64,000 bases of DNA from Chitinophagaceae bacterium (GCA_017853575.1 JAFMJI010000002.1:186001-250000), one strand, 5' to 3'. Positions 38,170 through 49,021 are shown, numbered from the stretch's first letter. Notes: generated by a model from the letters alone, not told the origin. A program made the numbers and translations.

Positions 38170-40557
38170 ATGAAGCCCCACATTAAAAAAGTTGCCGTTT
38201 TAGGTAGCGGTGTCATGGGATCTCGTATTGCTTGTCACTTTGCTAATATTGGAGTTCCAGTTGTTCTATTGGATATCCCATCCCCAGATTCAAAGCCTGA
38301 TGATAAAAAGTCAGTAAAAGATAAATTGGTGAATGCAGCATTGGCCTCTGCAATAAAATCTAATCCATCGCCTATCTATACGAAAGATGTTGTAAAACTT
38401 ATCACAACTGGAAACTTTGATGATGATCTTTCAATAATTGGTCAGTGTGATTGGATTCTAGAAGCTGTAGTAGAAAGACTCGATATTAAAAAACAACTGT
38501 ACGACAAGGTTGAGAAATACAGAAAACCAGGTACGATTATCACTTCTAATACCTCTGGTATTCCAATTCACTTAATGGCAGAAGGCCGGTCAGCTGATTT
38601 CCAGCAACATTTTTGTGGCGCACACTTTTTCAATCCTCCAAGATATTTGCGTTTGCTTGAAATTATTCCAACGGCCAACACGGCGAATTGGGTAATTGAT
38701 TTCTTGATGCAATATGGAGATCTGTATTTAGGAAAAACAACCGTGCTCTGTAAGGATACTCCTGGGTTTATTGCCAATCGCATTGGTATATATGGTATCA
38801 TGTCATTGCTTCAAACCATGGAAAAAATGGAATTGACTGTTGATGAAGTTGATGCATTGACAGGTCCGGTTATTGGCCGACCAAAATCTGCTACATTCAG
38901 AACTGCTGATGTAGTAGGAATAGATACCATGGTCCATGTTGCTAAAGGGCTTTATGAAAATTGTCCTGACGATGAGGCCAGAGAAGTTTTTAAAATTCCA
39001 TCTTGGCTCCAGGAGATCAATGATAAGAAATGGCTGGGTGATAAAACCGGGCAAGGTTTTTTTAAGAAAACTAAAAATGCAGCTGGTGAAAAAGAAATAT
39101 TGACGCTCGATTTAAAAACCATGGAATATGGTGCAAGGAAGAAAGCAAAATTTGCCAGTATTGATGCGGCAAAATCAATTGATGATTTATATGCTCGATT
39201 AAAAATGCTTTGCAGTGCTCCTGATAAAGTTGGAGATTTCTACAGACAGTTTCATTATAAATTATTTTCTTATATCTCTCACCGTGTGCCTGAAATTTCA
39301 GATACTGTCTATAGCATTGACAATGCAATGATGACAGGATTTGGATGGGAAATAGGCGCATTTGAAACATGGGATTTGCTTGGTGTTGAAAGAACTGTTG
39401 CAGAGATGAAAAAAGCAGGATATACAATTGCTGCTTGGGTAGATGAAATGCTTTCTTCAGGGGTAAAGTCATTTTTCAAAATTGATGACGGTAGAAAATA
39501 TGCGTATTCACCCATTTCAAAAAAATTAGAAGCAGTTTATTCCCAAGACAAACAGGATGCGTTTATAGTGATGAAGCATTTTGATGGAAAAACGGTTTGG
39601 AAAAACAGCGCTTGCAGAACTTATCATCTGGGAGATGATGTGATTGGACTTGAGTGGTATACTAAAATGGGCAGCATTGGTGGCGAAGTGTTGGAAGGTA
39701 TCCAAAAAAGTATTGGATTGGCAGAAGACAAATACAATGGTCTTGTCATTGCAAACAGTGGAAATAATTTTTCTGCAGGGGCTAATGTTGGAATGATTTT
39801 CATGTTGGCCATCGAACAGGAATATGATGAATTAGATATGGCCATCAGAATGTTTCAAAATACAATGATGCGTGCTAGATATTCTGCAGTGCCTGTAGTG
39901 GTTGCTCCCCATGCTTTGTCGCTTGGTGGTGCATGTGAATTGAGTTTGCACGCTGATAAAATATGTGCATCAGCTGAAACATATATCGGACTGGTTGAAT
40001 TGGGTGTTGGATTAATTCCAGGCGGTGGCGGATCTAAAGAATTTGCTTTGAGGGCTGCAGATGAAATGCATGCCGACGAACCTGAAAACATCACATTGAA
40101 AAATCGGTTTATCACAATTGCAACTGCTAAAGTAGCCACCTCTGCAAAAGAAGCCTACCATCTGGGAATTATGCGCAAAGGACAGGATGAGGTGGTCATG
40201 AATCAGGATCGACGCATCAGCGAAGCAAAAAAATCTGTCATTGAAATTTATAACAGCGGATACGTAATGCAACAGCCAAGAAATGATATTAAAGTTTTGG
40301 GAAGAACAGGATTGGGTGCTCTTATTGCAGGAGTGCATGTAATGGAACAGGGTGGTTATGCTACTGCTCATGAAGCATTGGTTGCAAGAAAACTTGCATA
40401 TGTCATGTGTGGTGGCGATATCAGCGAGCCAGCAATGGTTTCCGAGCAATATTTACTGGATTTAGAAAGGGAAGCATTTTTGAGCTTGTGTGGTGAGAAG
40501 AAAACCTTAGAAAGAATTCAGAGTATTCTCAAAGGCGGGAAACCCATCCGCAACTAA
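38170..40557 (+). CDS. 3-hydroxyacyl-CoA dehydrogenase/enoyl-CoA hydratase, FadN type
   Basis: Bifunctional beta-oxidation enzyme of 795 residues. The NAD-binding hydroxyacyl-CoA dehydrogenase comes first (VAVLGSGVMGSRIACHFA at the N terminus, GAHFFNPPRYLRLLEIIP), and the crotonase domain comes last (NNFSAGANVGM, LSLGGACELSL, GLVELGVGLIPGGGG). This order is that of FadN in Bacillus and the reverse of E. coli FadB. The ORF track begins at 38134; ATG 38170 (MKPHIKKVAVLGSG) fits better and follows a TACTTTTA near-match to a -7 box at 38151-38158. No thiolase or acyl-CoA dehydrogenase gene is next to it. Confidence 0.94.
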   Translation: MKPHIKKVAVLGSGVMGSRIACHFANIGVPVVLLDIPSPDSKPDDKKSVKDKLVNAALASAIKSNPSPIYTKDVVKLITTGNFDDDLSIIGQCDWILEAVVERLDIKKQLYDKVEKYRKPGTIITSNTSGIPIHLMAEGRSADFQQHFCGAHFFNPPRYLRLLEIIPTANTANWVIDFLMQYGDLYLGKTTVLCKDTPGFIANRIGIYGIMSLLQTMEKMELTVDEVDALTGPVIGRPKSATFRTADVVGIDTMVHVAKGLYENCPDDEAREVFKIPSWLQEINDKKWLGDKTGQGFFKKTKNAAGEKEILTLDLKTMEYGARKKAKFASIDAAKSIDDLYARLKMLCSAPDKVGDFYRQFHYKLFSYISHRVPEISDTVYSIDNAMMTGFGWEIGAFETWDLLGVERTVAEMKKAGYTIAAWVDEMLSSGVKSFFKIDDGRKYAYSPISKKLEAVYSQDKQDAFIVMKHFDGKTVWKNSACRTYHLGDDVIGLEWYTKMGSIGGEVLEGIQKSIGLAEDKYNGLVIANSGNNFSAGANVGMIFMLAIEQEYDELDMAIRMFQNTMMRARYSAVPVVVAPHALSLGGACELSLHADKICASAETYIGLVELGVGLIPGGGGSKEFALRAADEMHADEPENITLKNRFITIATAKVATSAKEAYHLGIMRKGQDEVVMNQDRRISEAKKSVIEIYNSGYVMQQPRNDIKVLGRTGLGALIAGVHVMEQGGYATAHEALVARKLAYVMCGGDISEPAMVSEQYLLDLEREAFLSLCGEKKTLERIQSILKGGKPIRN

Positions 40558-40599
40558 ATCAATATTTACTGTATATTTATTGTCTTCAAAATCAAACAC

Positions 40600-43500
40600 A
40601 TGAAACAGATCTATGTGCTGTTGGCATCTCTATTTTTTGCTACAGCAATTTTTGCACAGAAATCCAAAAACACAATTGTCAATCCACCCAAACCATCAAT
40701 ATATGATCCAAGTTTGCTGGGAAATGTAAAGTACAGGCTGCTCGGACCTTTCAGAGGTGGTAGAAGTGGTGCAGTAACAGGAAGTTACAAAGCAAAAAAC
40801 ACCTTCTACTTCGGTGCAACCGGAGGTGGTGTTTGGAAAACAACCGACGGGGGTAGCAATTGGAAAAATATTACCGATAAATTTTTCGGCGGTACCATTG
40901 GTGCTGTGGAAGTTGCCCCATCTAATGAAAATATCATCTATGTTGGCGAAGGTGAAAATACCATGCGCGGAAACGTTGCTGAAGGTTTGGATGGCATGTG
41001 GAAGTCAGAAGATGGAGGTAAAACTTGGAAAAACATAGGGCTAAAAGATACCAGACATATTACCAATATTGTAATCCATCCCAATGATCCAAATACAGTT
41101 TGGGCAGGTGTAATGGGACATTTATTTGGTCCTAGTAATGAAAGAGGTATTTATAAAACAACCGACGGTGGTAAAACCTGGAAAAAAGTTTTATATGTAA
41201 ACGAACAAACCGGTTGTGCAGATTTGATCATGGAACCAGGAAATCCTTCTGTATTGTATGCGGGAACCTGGAGACTGATCCGCACACCTTATAGTTTGGA
41301 GAGTGGTGGAGATGGATCTGGATTATGGAAGAGTACAGATGGGGGAGAAACTTGGAACAACATCAGCAGTTCAAAAGGACTTCCTAAAGGTGTATGGGGA
41401 ATTGTGAGTGTAGCAGTTGCTCCGTCTAACGTTGATAAAGTATATGCAATCGTTGAAAATGAAAAGGGTGGTTTGTTTGTAAGCAATGATGGTGGCCAAA
41501 CATGGAATCTTCAAAGCAGTGATAACAACATCCGTCAACGTGCCTGGTATTATTCAAAAATATTCGTTGATCCAAAAAATGAAAATTTAATCTATTGCCC
41601 CAATGTAAACTTCCTAAAGAGCAGGGATGGTGGAAAAACATTCCAAACACTCAGAACACCACATGGAGATCACCATGATCTTTGGATTGATCCAGAAGAT
41701 GGGAAACGCATGATTGTTGCAGATGATGGAGGTGCTCAAATTAGTTTTGATGAAGGAAACAATTGGAGTACATACATGAACCAGCCTACATCTCAGATCT
41801 ATCGTGTAAGCACTGATAATTCTTTCCCATATCGTGTATTAGGAGCTCAACAGGACAATTCCACCATAAGAATCAAGTCTGCAACATATGGTTCTTACAT
41901 TACTGAACAGGATTGGGATGTGACTGCAGGTGCTGAGAGCGGTTATGTTGTTGCTGATCCTTTGAATCCTGATGTTGTATATGGCGGAAATTATGGAGGG
42001 TATCTTTCCCGACTCGATCATCGAACCGGTGAAAATAGAAACGTTTCTGTATGGCCCGACAACCCTATGGGGGCAGGAGCAGATGTACAAAAGTTTAGGT
42101 TTCAATGGAACTTCCCAACATTTTTCTCTCCACACAATCCAAAGAGATTGTATTGTGCAGGAAATGCTTTGTTTGTAACAGAAAATGAAGGTGCTACTTG
42201 GAAGCAAATTTCTCCAGACCTGACAACAAATGACAAAACAAAGCAAGCTTCAAGTGGTGGTCCAATTACACAGGACAACACCTCAGTAGAATATTATTGT
42301 ACGATTTTCACTGCAGCAGAGAGCTGGGTTGAAAAAGATTTATTATGGACAGGAAGTGATGATGGTCTTATTTATGTAAGTAAAGATGGCGGTGGAAATT
42401 GGAGCAATGTTACACCGAAGGATTGTCCAAAATGGATGATGTGGAATACTATTGAGGTAGATCCTTTCAAGAAAGGCGCAGCATATATTGTAGGCACCAG
42501 ATATAAGTTGGATGATTTTACTCCATACATATATAAAACAGAAGACTATGGTCAAACTTGGAAGTTGATTACATCTGGAATTGCTTCTAACCATTTTACA
42601 AGAGTTGTAAGAGCCGATCACAAAAGATCAGGTTTGTTGTATGCCGGAACAGAATATGGAATGTATATCAGTTATAATGATGGGGCAAGTTGGCAATCGT
42701 TTCAATTGAATCTTCCAATGGTCCCTATCACAGATCTTACCATCAAAAACAATGATCTGATTGTTGCAACACAGGGCAGGGCATTCTGGGTGATTGATGA
42801 CTTGACGCAGATTCAACAAATGGACCCAGCAATAAAATCAAAGTCATTGCATGTTTACACTGCGAATCCTGCATTTAGAATTCCACCAGTTGTAAGCAGA
42901 TGGGGTGGTTCAGTGAGCGCTCCAGCAAATGTTGGAATGAACCCTGCAAAAGGTGCGGTCATTAACTTCTATGCTGCGAATGTTACAGATAGCAGTACAG
43001 CAAGTGTCGCTGTATATGATTCAAAAGGAAAGTTGATCAGCAGAACAACAACTCAATCAAAAACCAATCCATTGAAATTATCTAAAGGCAATAATCAGTT
43101 TGTTTGGGATATGCAATATCCTGCAACGGATAAAATAGATGATTTGATCTTATGGACTGGCGCCCCAGGAACTATCACTGCTATTCCTGGTAATTATAAG
43201 GCAGTTGTAAGAGTAGATAAAGATTCTTTAGAGGTGCCATTTACCTTGTTGGCAGATCCAAATTACAAATGCTCTCAATCAGATTATGAGGCTCAGTTTG
43301 ATTTCTTGCTAAAGGTTCAAGGTAAGTTTAATGAGACAATGAAGGCAATCAAAGATATCAGACAGGCACGTTCACAAATGCAGGACTTTGTTTCTAAACA
43401 AGGTTCGGGATGTCCTAAAGAGTTGAAGCAGCTTTCTGAAGATCTTTCCAAACAACTTACTGGAATTGAAGAAAAGCTTCATCAAACAAAGGCAAAGAGT

Positions 43501-43734
43501 GGACAAGATGTATTGAACTTCCCAATCAGGCTGGATGATAAATTGGGTGGAGTATTTGATATGGCAGCAAGTGGCAACATGGCCCCAAGCAAAGGAGCAT
43601 TGGAAGTATATGCTGAACTATCCGCACAGGTTGATGAGCAGATCACAAAGTTAAAGGGCGTACTATCAAATGGATTGAGTTCTTTTAATAAAATGATAAC
43701 TGAGAAGGGGTTGCCTGTAATCGTAGTGAAATAA
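40600..43734 (+). CDS. Exported BNR/Asp-box repeat beta-propeller protein (sortilin/VPS10-like)
   Basis: A 1044-residue secreted protein with signal peptide (MKQIYVLLASLFFATAIFA, cleavage likely before Gln20). Residues about 45-780 hold many WD40/YVTN/BNR-type repeats with Asp-boxes such as TTDGGSNW, SEDGGKTW, STDGGETW, SNDGGQTW and SKDGGGNW, which form beta-propellers. The last 200 residues are a mixed beta and coiled-coil-like region (QFDFLLKVQGKFNETMKAIK). Often annotated as glycosyl hydrolase in Bacteroidota, but no catalytic residues can be named here. It stands alone, closed by a long perfect palindromic terminator. Confidence 0.9.
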   Translation: MKQIYVLLASLFFATAIFAQKSKNTIVNPPKPSIYDPSLLGNVKYRLLGPFRGGRSGAVTGSYKAKNTFYFGATGGGVWKTTDGGSNWKNITDKFFGGTIGAVEVAPSNENIIYVGEGENTMRGNVAEGLDGMWKSEDGGKTWKNIGLKDTRHITNIVIHPNDPNTVWAGVMGHLFGPSNERGIYKTTDGGKTWKKVLYVNEQTGCADLIMEPGNPSVLYAGTWRLIRTPYSLESGGDGSGLWKSTDGGETWNNISSSKGLPKGVWGIVSVAVAPSNVDKVYAIVENEKGGLFVSNDGGQTWNLQSSDNNIRQRAWYYSKIFVDPKNENLIYCPNVNFLKSRDGGKTFQTLRTPHGDHHDLWIDPEDGKRMIVADDGGAQISFDEGNNWSTYMNQPTSQIYRVSTDNSFPYRVLGAQQDNSTIRIKSATYGSYITEQDWDVTAGAESGYVVADPLNPDVVYGGNYGGYLSRLDHRTGENRNVSVWPDNPMGAGADVQKFRFQWNFPTFFSPHNPKRLYCAGNALFVTENEGATWKQISPDLTTNDKTKQASSGGPITQDNTSVEYYCTIFTAAESWVEKDLLWTGSDDGLIYVSKDGGGNWSNVTPKDCPKWMMWNTIEVDPFKKGAAYIVGTRYKLDDFTPYIYKTEDYGQTWKLITSGIASNHFTRVVRADHKRSGLLYAGTEYGMYISYNDGASWQSFQLNLPMVPITDLTIKNNDLIVATQGRAFWVIDDLTQIQQMDPAIKSKSLHVYTANPAFRIPPVVSRWGGSVSAPANVGMNPAKGAVINFYAANVTDSSTASVAVYDSKGKLISRTTTQSKTNPLKLSKGNNQFVWDMQYPATDKIDDLILWTGAPGTITAIPGNYKAVVRVDKDSLEVPFTLLADPNYKCSQSDYEAQFDFLLKVQGKFNETMKAIKDIRQARSQMQDFVSKQGSGCPKELKQLSEDLSKQLTGIEEKLHQTKAKSGQDVLNFPIRLDDKLGGVFDMAASGNMAPSKGALEVYAELSAQVDEQITKLKGVLSNGLSSFNKMITEKGLPVIVVK

Positions 43735-43748
43735 TTTTAGATAATCTA

Positions 43749-43792
43749 TTATAACAAAAGGGAGTTCACATGTGAACTCCCTTTTGTTATAA
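43749..43792. terminator. 44-bp perfect palindrome, bidirectional terminator
   Basis: TTATAACAAAAGGGAGTTCACA is followed directly by its exact reverse complement. The G/C-richer core is flanked by A-rich and T-rich tracts on the two sides, so it can end transcription of both convergent neighbours (the BNR gene, plus strand, and the oxidoreductase gene, minus strand). Confidence 0.9.
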
Positions 43793-43817
43793 CTTTAAAT
43801 TAAATTTTTTTAGATTT

Positions 43818-45218
43818 TTACTTCACAACAGATCTAACACCTGTTGTTGCTCCTCCATTTAAAGTGATGTCATGTGGTTTGTTAGATTTCCAAGCACCTC
43901 TTGTAAAATCAGGAACATCAACGGATGAAGATCTGTTCTTAAGCGATGCTTCGCTCAGAGGACCAACTGCGCTCCATGATGCTGCATCATACACATCCTG
44001 ATCCAATGGAAGTCCATTTCTTAAACAATCAATCAACCTCCAGTCCATGATAAAGTCCATACCTCCATGTCCGCCTACATTTTTTGCAATCTCACCAATA
44101 TGCTTCACAATGGGTAATGTATATTTTTCTTGTGCTGCTTTTAATTCTTCAGGTTTCATCCATCCATGTCCCAATGCAATACGCTCTGGGCCGGGCCATT
44201 TTTGCGCTGCACCTTTTGTTCCACTCACCAGGTGAATTCTTGAATAAGGTCTTATGGTTGAAACATCGTGTTGAACCATCAGTGTTTTTCCTTGATTGGA
44301 TTTGATTACAGTGGTATTCATATTACCTCTGTAATTCTTATTGGCATAAGGCTTGAAGAAATCATCTTTGGATGCAAGTTCATTGGCCATGGCCGCCATG
44401 GTAAAATCGTTTGAGCTCATGCTGACAAGGTAATCAAACTTATCTCCGCGGTTGATGTTCATACATTGTGCAATGGGTCCCAATCCATGGGTTGGATAAA
44501 GATTTCCATTTCTGGTCATGTTTTCTTTCAGCCTCCACATATCAGCATAACCATCTTTATCAAACAAATAATCTTTGGTTAGGTCATGAATATAGGCGCC
44601 TTCCGCATGAACTAAATTTCCAAACAATCCATTTCTTGCCATGTTGAGTGTAAGCAGTTCAAAGAAGTCATAACAACAGTTTTCCAACATCATCATATGC
44701 TTCTTTGTTTTCTCTGATGTTTCTACCAGCTCCCAGCACTCATCTATGGTTTTTGCTGCAGGAACTTCTGAAGCAGCATGCTTGCCATGTTTCATTGCAT
44801 AAACTGAAATGGGTGTATGCAAATGCCAAGGAGTCGTTACATAAACAAGATCTATATCATTTGATTCACACAGTGCCTTCCAACCTTCTTCACCAGAATA
44901 TGCTTTTGCCTGCGGAAGTCCTTTTTTGGTTAAAATGCTTTGTGCTTTATCAACCCTGTCAGCATATTTATCACAGAGTGCTTTCACTTCAACTCCTTCA
45001 ATATAACTAAGTCGATCAACGGCACCCGGACCTCTTTGACCAAGTCCAACGATTCCAACTCTTACAGTTGAAAGTTTAGGTGCAGCAAAACCGCACATGT
45101 TGAAAGTTTTCGGCCCTTTGGGTTCTGTATATTTTTTTGCTTCAACTTGCACGGAAGTGGCAAGAGCGCCCGTTCCAAGAGCAATGTTTCTAATGAAGGA
45201 TCTTCTGTTGCTTGACAT
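43818..45218 (-). CDS. Tat-exported Gfo/Idh/MocA-family protein, GH109-like
   Basis: A 466-residue NAD-dependent oxidoreductase-like protein with a twin-arginine signal (NRRSFIRNIALGTG). The Rossmann motif VGIVGLGQRG lies at 54-63. TTPWHLHTP, EVPAAKTIDECWEL and PTHGLGPIAQ follow. The last segment resembles GH109 alpha-N-acetylgalactosaminidases, which use NAD and are built on this fold. Tat export in a folded state fits a bound NAD. The precise sugar substrate is inferred only from family resemblance. It converges on the BNR gene across the palindromic terminator. Confidence 0.85.
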   Translation of the reverse strand: MSSNRRSFIRNIALGTGALATSVQVEAKKYTEPKGPKTFNMCGFAAPKLSTVRVGIVGLGQRGPGAVDRLSYIEGVEVKALCDKYADRVDKAQSILTKKGLPQAKAYSGEEGWKALCESNDIDLVYVTTPWHLHTPISVYAMKHGKHAASEVPAAKTIDECWELVETSEKTKKHMMMLENCCYDFFELLTLNMARNGLFGNLVHAEGAYIHDLTKDYLFDKDGYADMWRLKENMTRNGNLYPTHGLGPIAQCMNINRGDKFDYLVSMSSNDFTMAAMANELASKDDFFKPYANKNYRGNMNTTVIKSNQGKTLMVQHDVSTIRPYSRIHLVSGTKGAAQKWPGPERIALGHGWMKPEELKAAQEKYTLPIVKHIGEIAKNVGGHGGMDFIMDWRLIDCLRNGLPLDQDVYDAASWSAVGPLSEASLKNRSSSVDVPDFTRGAWKSNKPHDITLNGGATTGVRSVVK

Positions 45219-45310
45219 ATCGTTGATTTAGTTATGAAGATAATGAACTTAATCTAATTGTGAAAGCAGTAGTTATCTTAATGATTCATCTGCTTTTCTT
45301 ATCTTGAATC

Positions 45311-46564
45311 ATGCTTTATCGTTTTGCTTGGGTTTTAATGTGGATCACTTTCAAAATATATTTTCGAAGGATCGATGTTATTGGTTTGGAAAAACTAGAA
45401 AAAGATAAACCATATATTTTAGTTGCCAATCATCCTGCATCTTTTTTGGATGCTATGGTATTAGCAGTTTTTCTAAAACGGGATCTTCATTTTTATGTTC
45501 GCGGTGATATTTTTAAACACCCTTTGGCATTTAAATTCCTGACTTGGCTTCACATGATTCCTATCTTTAGCAGGGAACATGGAATGGAAAATGTAGGAAG
45601 AAATTATAATACGTTTGAAAGGGGGAAAAAATTACTGCAACAAGGAAAATTACTCTTGATTTTTCCGGAGGGGTTCAGTCGATTATCCAAGAGCATTGAA
45701 CCTATGAAAAAGGGGCCTGCGAGGGTTGCTCTTCAAACAGCATTTGACGATGGTGGTTTAAATCATTTATCTATTCAATCAGTTGCACTTAATTATTCTT
45801 ATCATGGAGTACAATCTGACTTATTGATTCGTTTAGGTGAATCTTTACCCCTTGTTCACTATGCTGGAATATATACAGAATCACCTGCAAAGGCAATCAG
45901 CATGCTCACAAGTGACTTAACTCCATTTTTTGAACGAAATATTATTCACATTCAAGATGGAAACAAAACATTGGTTGCAGAAGAAATTATGCGAATGGAA
46001 TTCAATGATTGTATGGGTGAACCTTCAACATTTTTTGAACAAGCCCGTTTAAGATGTGAAAAGTTGGATACAAAAGTCGATCAAGCATATGACCAATATG
46101 TGGAGGTTCTTAATCAATATAAAAAACTGTTACATGTTCATGGATTGGTAGACAGAAGCTTTTCCAACAATAATCCACCACATATCATGGGTCTACTCAA
46201 TTTGCTGTTAACGATTGAATTTTATTTATTCGCAAAAGTATTCTGGTTGTTTCCTGGAAAACTTGTAAAATGGATAGCTGATAAAACTGTTACAAGGATT
46301 GATTTTTATACCAGCGTATATTCAGGCGTGTTGGCATTCACCTGTTTAATCTGGTGGTTGGGGTGGATGATCTTTGTTTTTCAAACTGATTTGATGCTTT
46401 TGAAGGTATCAATTACTTTCTCACCATTCTTTGCTTATATCGCTATGCAATGGGAACATGATTTTGCAGATTTGAAATCAGATTTGAAATTGAAAAATTT
46501 GAAATCAACTGCTCCCTCTTTGGTTAAACAGTTGGAAGAAATGAGGAGTTTTTTACTTTCTTAA
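45311..46564 (+). CDS. PlsC-like lysophospholipid acyltransferase
   Basis: Membrane acyltransferase of 417 residues. The catalytic segment [10 protein letters not shown] has His41 and Asp47, with five residues between them where classical PlsC has four; such spacing occurs in GPAT-like relatives. The phosphate-binding segment FPEG lies at 118-121. Residues 1-250 carry the acyltransferase fold, and two or more membrane helices lie at about 295-390. It could acylate glycerol phosphate or another lipid. Its TAA overlaps the TAA of convergent trmD (46561-46564). Confidence 0.88.
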   Translation: MLYRFAWVLMWITFKIYFRRIDVIGLEKLEKDKPYILVANHPASFLDAMVLAVFLKRDLHFYVRGDIFKHPLAFKFLTWLHMIPIFSREHGMENVGRNYNTFERGKKLLQQGKLLLIFPEGFSRLSKSIEPMKKGPARVALQTAFDDGGLNHLSIQSVALNYSYHGVQSDLLIRLGESLPLVHYAGIYTESPAKAISMLTSDLTPFFERNIIHIQDGNKTLVAEEIMRMEFNDCMGEPSTFFEQARLRCEKLDTKVDQAYDQYVEVLNQYKKLLHVHGLVDRSFSNNNPPHIMGLLNLLLTIEFYLFAKVFWLFPGKLVKWIADKTVTRIDFYTSVYSGVLAFTCLIWWLGWMIFVFQTDLMLLKVSITFSPFFAYIAMQWEHDFADLKSDLKLKNLKSTAPSLVKQLEEMRSFLLS

Positions 46565-47241
46565 TCTTTATTAAGTAGATCAGGTCTTTTTTCCTGTGTT
46601 CTTGCAAGTGACTGCTCATGTCTCCATTCTGAAATCTTTTTGTGATCACCGCTAAGTAATACTGGCGGAACTTTCCAGCCCCTGAAGTCTTCTGGACGCG
46701 TATAAACTGGTGGTGCAAGCAGGTTGTCCTGAAATGAATCAAACAATGCGGATGTTTCGTCATTCAAAACGCCTGGGATCAATCTGCCCACTGCATCTAC
46801 AATAACTGCGGCAGCCAACTCACCTCCGCTCAAAACGTAGTCACCGATTGAAATTTCTTTTGTAATAAAATGATCTCTAACCCGTTGGTCAATCCCTTTG
46901 TAATGTCCACAAATAAATAGAATAGAATTTTTAAGTGATAATGTATTTGCAATGCCTTGATGAAACTTTTCGCCATCGGGAGTGAGATAAATAATCTCAT
47001 CGAATTTGTGTTCTGCATTGAGTTCTTCAATGGCATTAATCAATGGTTCACACATCATTACCATACCAGCACCACCTCCAAATTGGTAATCGTCGACCAT
47101 GCCATATTCATTCACCGCCCATTTTCGAAGCTGATGAACTGTTACTTGAAGCAAGCCTTTCTCTGCAGCCCTTTTCATGATGGAGTGTGAAAAAGGACTT
47201 TCAAGCAATTCTGGTACAACGCTGATGATGTGAATCTTCAT
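46561..47241 (-). CDS. trmD: tRNA (guanine(37)-N1)-methyltransferase
   Basis: SPOUT-class methyltransferase of 226 residues that makes m1G37 and so prevents frameshifting. [47 protein letters not shown] and [10 protein letters not shown] form the trefoil-knot SAM site. In many bacteria it sits in rpsP-rimM-trmD-rplS; here it is 7 kb away from rpsP-rimM and on the other strand, downstream of the S4 protein gene (16 bp). Confidence 0.98.
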   Translation of the reverse strand: MKIHIISVVPELLESPFSHSIMKRAAEKGLLQVTVHQLRKWAVNEYGMVDDYQFGGGAGMVMMCEPLINAIEELNAEHKFDEIIYLTPDGEKFHQGIANTLSLKNSILFICGHYKGIDQRVRDHFITKEISIGDYVLSGGELAAAVIVDAVGRLIPGVLNDETSALFDSFQDNLLAPPVYTRPEDFRGWKVPPVLLSGDHKKISEWRHEQSLARTQEKRPDLLNKD

Positions 47242-47257
47242 GAACGTAAAGGTACAT

Positions 47258-47644
47258 TCAATTATTTTCTGTGAAGTCGTCTAAATCTCTTCTTTCTTTT
47301 TTGGTAGGTCTTCCGATTTTGGAAAGTCTTTTCCCTGAATAAAAACTTGCTGATTGAAATGCAATTCTTTCAGTTTCCTCCGGTGGTGTCAGGTCTTCAT
47401 AGAAATTTATAGCCTCTTTGTATTGAACCCTTTTTGGAAGAAGTGAAGTCACTTTTATAGTCCACCTCTTTTCTTCAGTTTTAACTTCATAGATGTCACT
47501 CACTTTAACAGTCCTTGATGCTTTTACAGCCTCACCATTCAATTTAACTCTTCCTTTATCACAAGCTACGGCTGCAGCTGATCTCGTTTTGAACAAGCGA
47601 ATTGCCCAAAGATATTTGTCCAACCGAAGTTTTTCGTTTTCCAT
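47258..47644 (-). CDS. S4-domain RNA-binding protein (Hsp15-like)
   Basis: A 128-residue basic protein. The S4 RNA-binding domain covers about 6-65 ([29 protein letters not shown]). The tail [14 protein letters not shown] is the C-terminal signature of Hsp15-type proteins, which in E. coli bind stalled 50S subunits carrying nascent chains. It starts 1 bp after the M20 peptidase stop codon and precedes trmD by 16 bp, so the three genes form one minus-strand unit. Confidence 0.93.
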   Translation of the reverse strand: MENEKLRLDKYLWAIRLFKTRSAAAVACDKGRVKLNGEAVKASRTVKVSDIYEVKTEEKRWTIKVTSLLPKRVQYKEAINFYEDLTPPEETERIAFQSASFYSGKRLSKIGRPTKKERRDLDDFTENN

Positions 47645-47645
47645 T

Positions 47646-49007
47646 CTATTTGCTCAATTCTGCAAAATATGCATGAAAATAGGGGATGGTTTCAATGCCT
47701 TTGTAATAATTGGCGATATCATATTTTTCATTGGGAGAATGAAGATTGTCGCTGTCCAGGCCAAAGCCCATAAAGACAATTTTAACTCCAAGTTCCTTTT
47801 CAAAAAGAGAACAAATAGGAATGCTTCCTCCCTCTCTTACCGGGATGGGTTCTTTGCCAAATGTTTTTTCAATTGCCTTTGATGCTGCCTGATATGCAAT
47901 AGAGTCCAGTGGTGTTAAATATGGTTCACCCCCATGATGTTCAGTTGCTTTTACAGTTACACCAGCAGGTGCAATTTTTTGAAAATGATTTAAGAGGAGA
48001 GAAGTAATTTTTTTTGAAGATTGATTAGGAACCAATCGTGCAGATATTTTTGCAGTTGCTTTTGATGGCAGTACTGTCTTTGAGCCTTCGCCTGTATAGC
48101 CACCCCAGATACCGTTTACTTCGAGTGTTGGTCGAATTCCGGTTCTTTCTTTGGTAGTATATCCTTTTTCTCCATACAAAGCATTTATGCCTAAATCTTC
48201 CTTGTACTCTTTTTCATCCAATGGCGCTTTTGCAAGCATGGCCCTCTCTGCTGGAGTTGCCTCCAATACATCATCATAAAATCCAGGTATGGTGATATGA
48301 TTGTTTTCATCATGGCAGGATGCTATCATCTTCGCCAATACAGTCGCAGGATTTGCAACTGCTCCACCATAGACTCCACTGTGAAGATCTCTGTTGGGAC
48401 CCGTTACTTCAACCTCGATATAGCTGAGTCCACGCATTCCAGATGCGATAGAAGGATTTTCCAAACTGATCATTGCAGTGTCACTGATGAGAATGACATC
48501 AGCCGCCAGTAATTTTTTATGCTCTGTAACAAAAGTTGCAAGATTGGGTGATCCTATTTCTTCTTCCCCCTCAATGCAATATTTAATATTTGTTTTCAGT
48601 GCATCATTCTTATTCATCAATTCTAATGCTTTTACATGCATGAAGAATTGACCCTTGTCATCACAAGCACCTCTAGCAAAAATTTTTCCATCTCTAATAG
48701 CAGGTTCAAATGGTTTGGTTTCCCACAATTCGAGTGGATCGGCAGGTTGAACATCGTAATGTCCGTATACCAATACAGTTGGTAATTTGGGATCCACCAT
48801 TTTCTCGCCATATACAATAGGATGTCCCTTGGTTTCGAAAATTTCAACACGATCCGCTCCTGCATTTAGTAAACTCTCCTTAACTGCCTCTGCACAGTTA
48901 ACCATATCCTTCTTATAATTGCTGTCTGCACTGATGGATGGGATGCGCAACAACTGCATGAGTTCATCCAAAAATCTTTCTTTGTTTTTCTCTAAATATG
49001 CTTTCAT
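47646..49007 (-). CDS. M20 family dipeptidase
   Basis: Metallopeptidase of 453 residues in the carnosinase/DapE-like M20 family. The first metal-binding segment is YGHYDVQP (His83, Asp85). GACDDKGQ near 117 holds the bridging Asp, EGEEEIGS near 147 the catalytic and metal Glu, and ISDT near 175 a further metal Asp. A dimerisation lid domain lies in the middle. No signal peptide, so probably a cytoplasmic dipeptidase. Upstream lie two palindromes (49022-49038 and 49048-49072) that may carry control signals. Confidence 0.95.
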   Translation of the reverse strand: MKAYLEKNKERFLDELMQLLRIPSISADSNYKKDMVNCAEAVKESLLNAGADRVEIFETKGHPIVYGEKMVDPKLPTVLVYGHYDVQPADPLELWETKPFEPAIRDGKIFARGACDDKGQFFMHVKALELMNKNDALKTNIKYCIEGEEEIGSPNLATFVTEHKKLLAADVILISDTAMISLENPSIASGMRGLSYIEVEVTGPNRDLHSGVYGGAVANPATVLAKMIASCHDENNHITIPGFYDDVLEATPAERAMLAKAPLDEKEYKEDLGINALYGEKGYTTKERTGIRPTLEVNGIWGGYTGEGSKTVLPSKATAKISARLVPNQSSKKITSLLLNHFQKIAPAGVTVKATEHHGGEPYLTPLDSIAYQAASKAIEKTFGKEPIPVREGGSIPICSLFEKELGVKIVFMGFGLDSDNLHSPNEKYDIANYYKGIETIPYFHAYFAELSK

Positions 49008-49021
49008 TTTTACTTCATTTA

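Noticed and set aside
39071-39472. 133-residue minus-strand ORF
   Set aside because: Antisense shadow of the FadN-type gene; no domain visible.
40840-42420. Repeated DGGxTW-coding DNA that might look like a tandem repeat or CRISPR
   Set aside because: Units are divergent, in frame and of protein-repeat length; they encode Asp-boxes of a beta-propeller.
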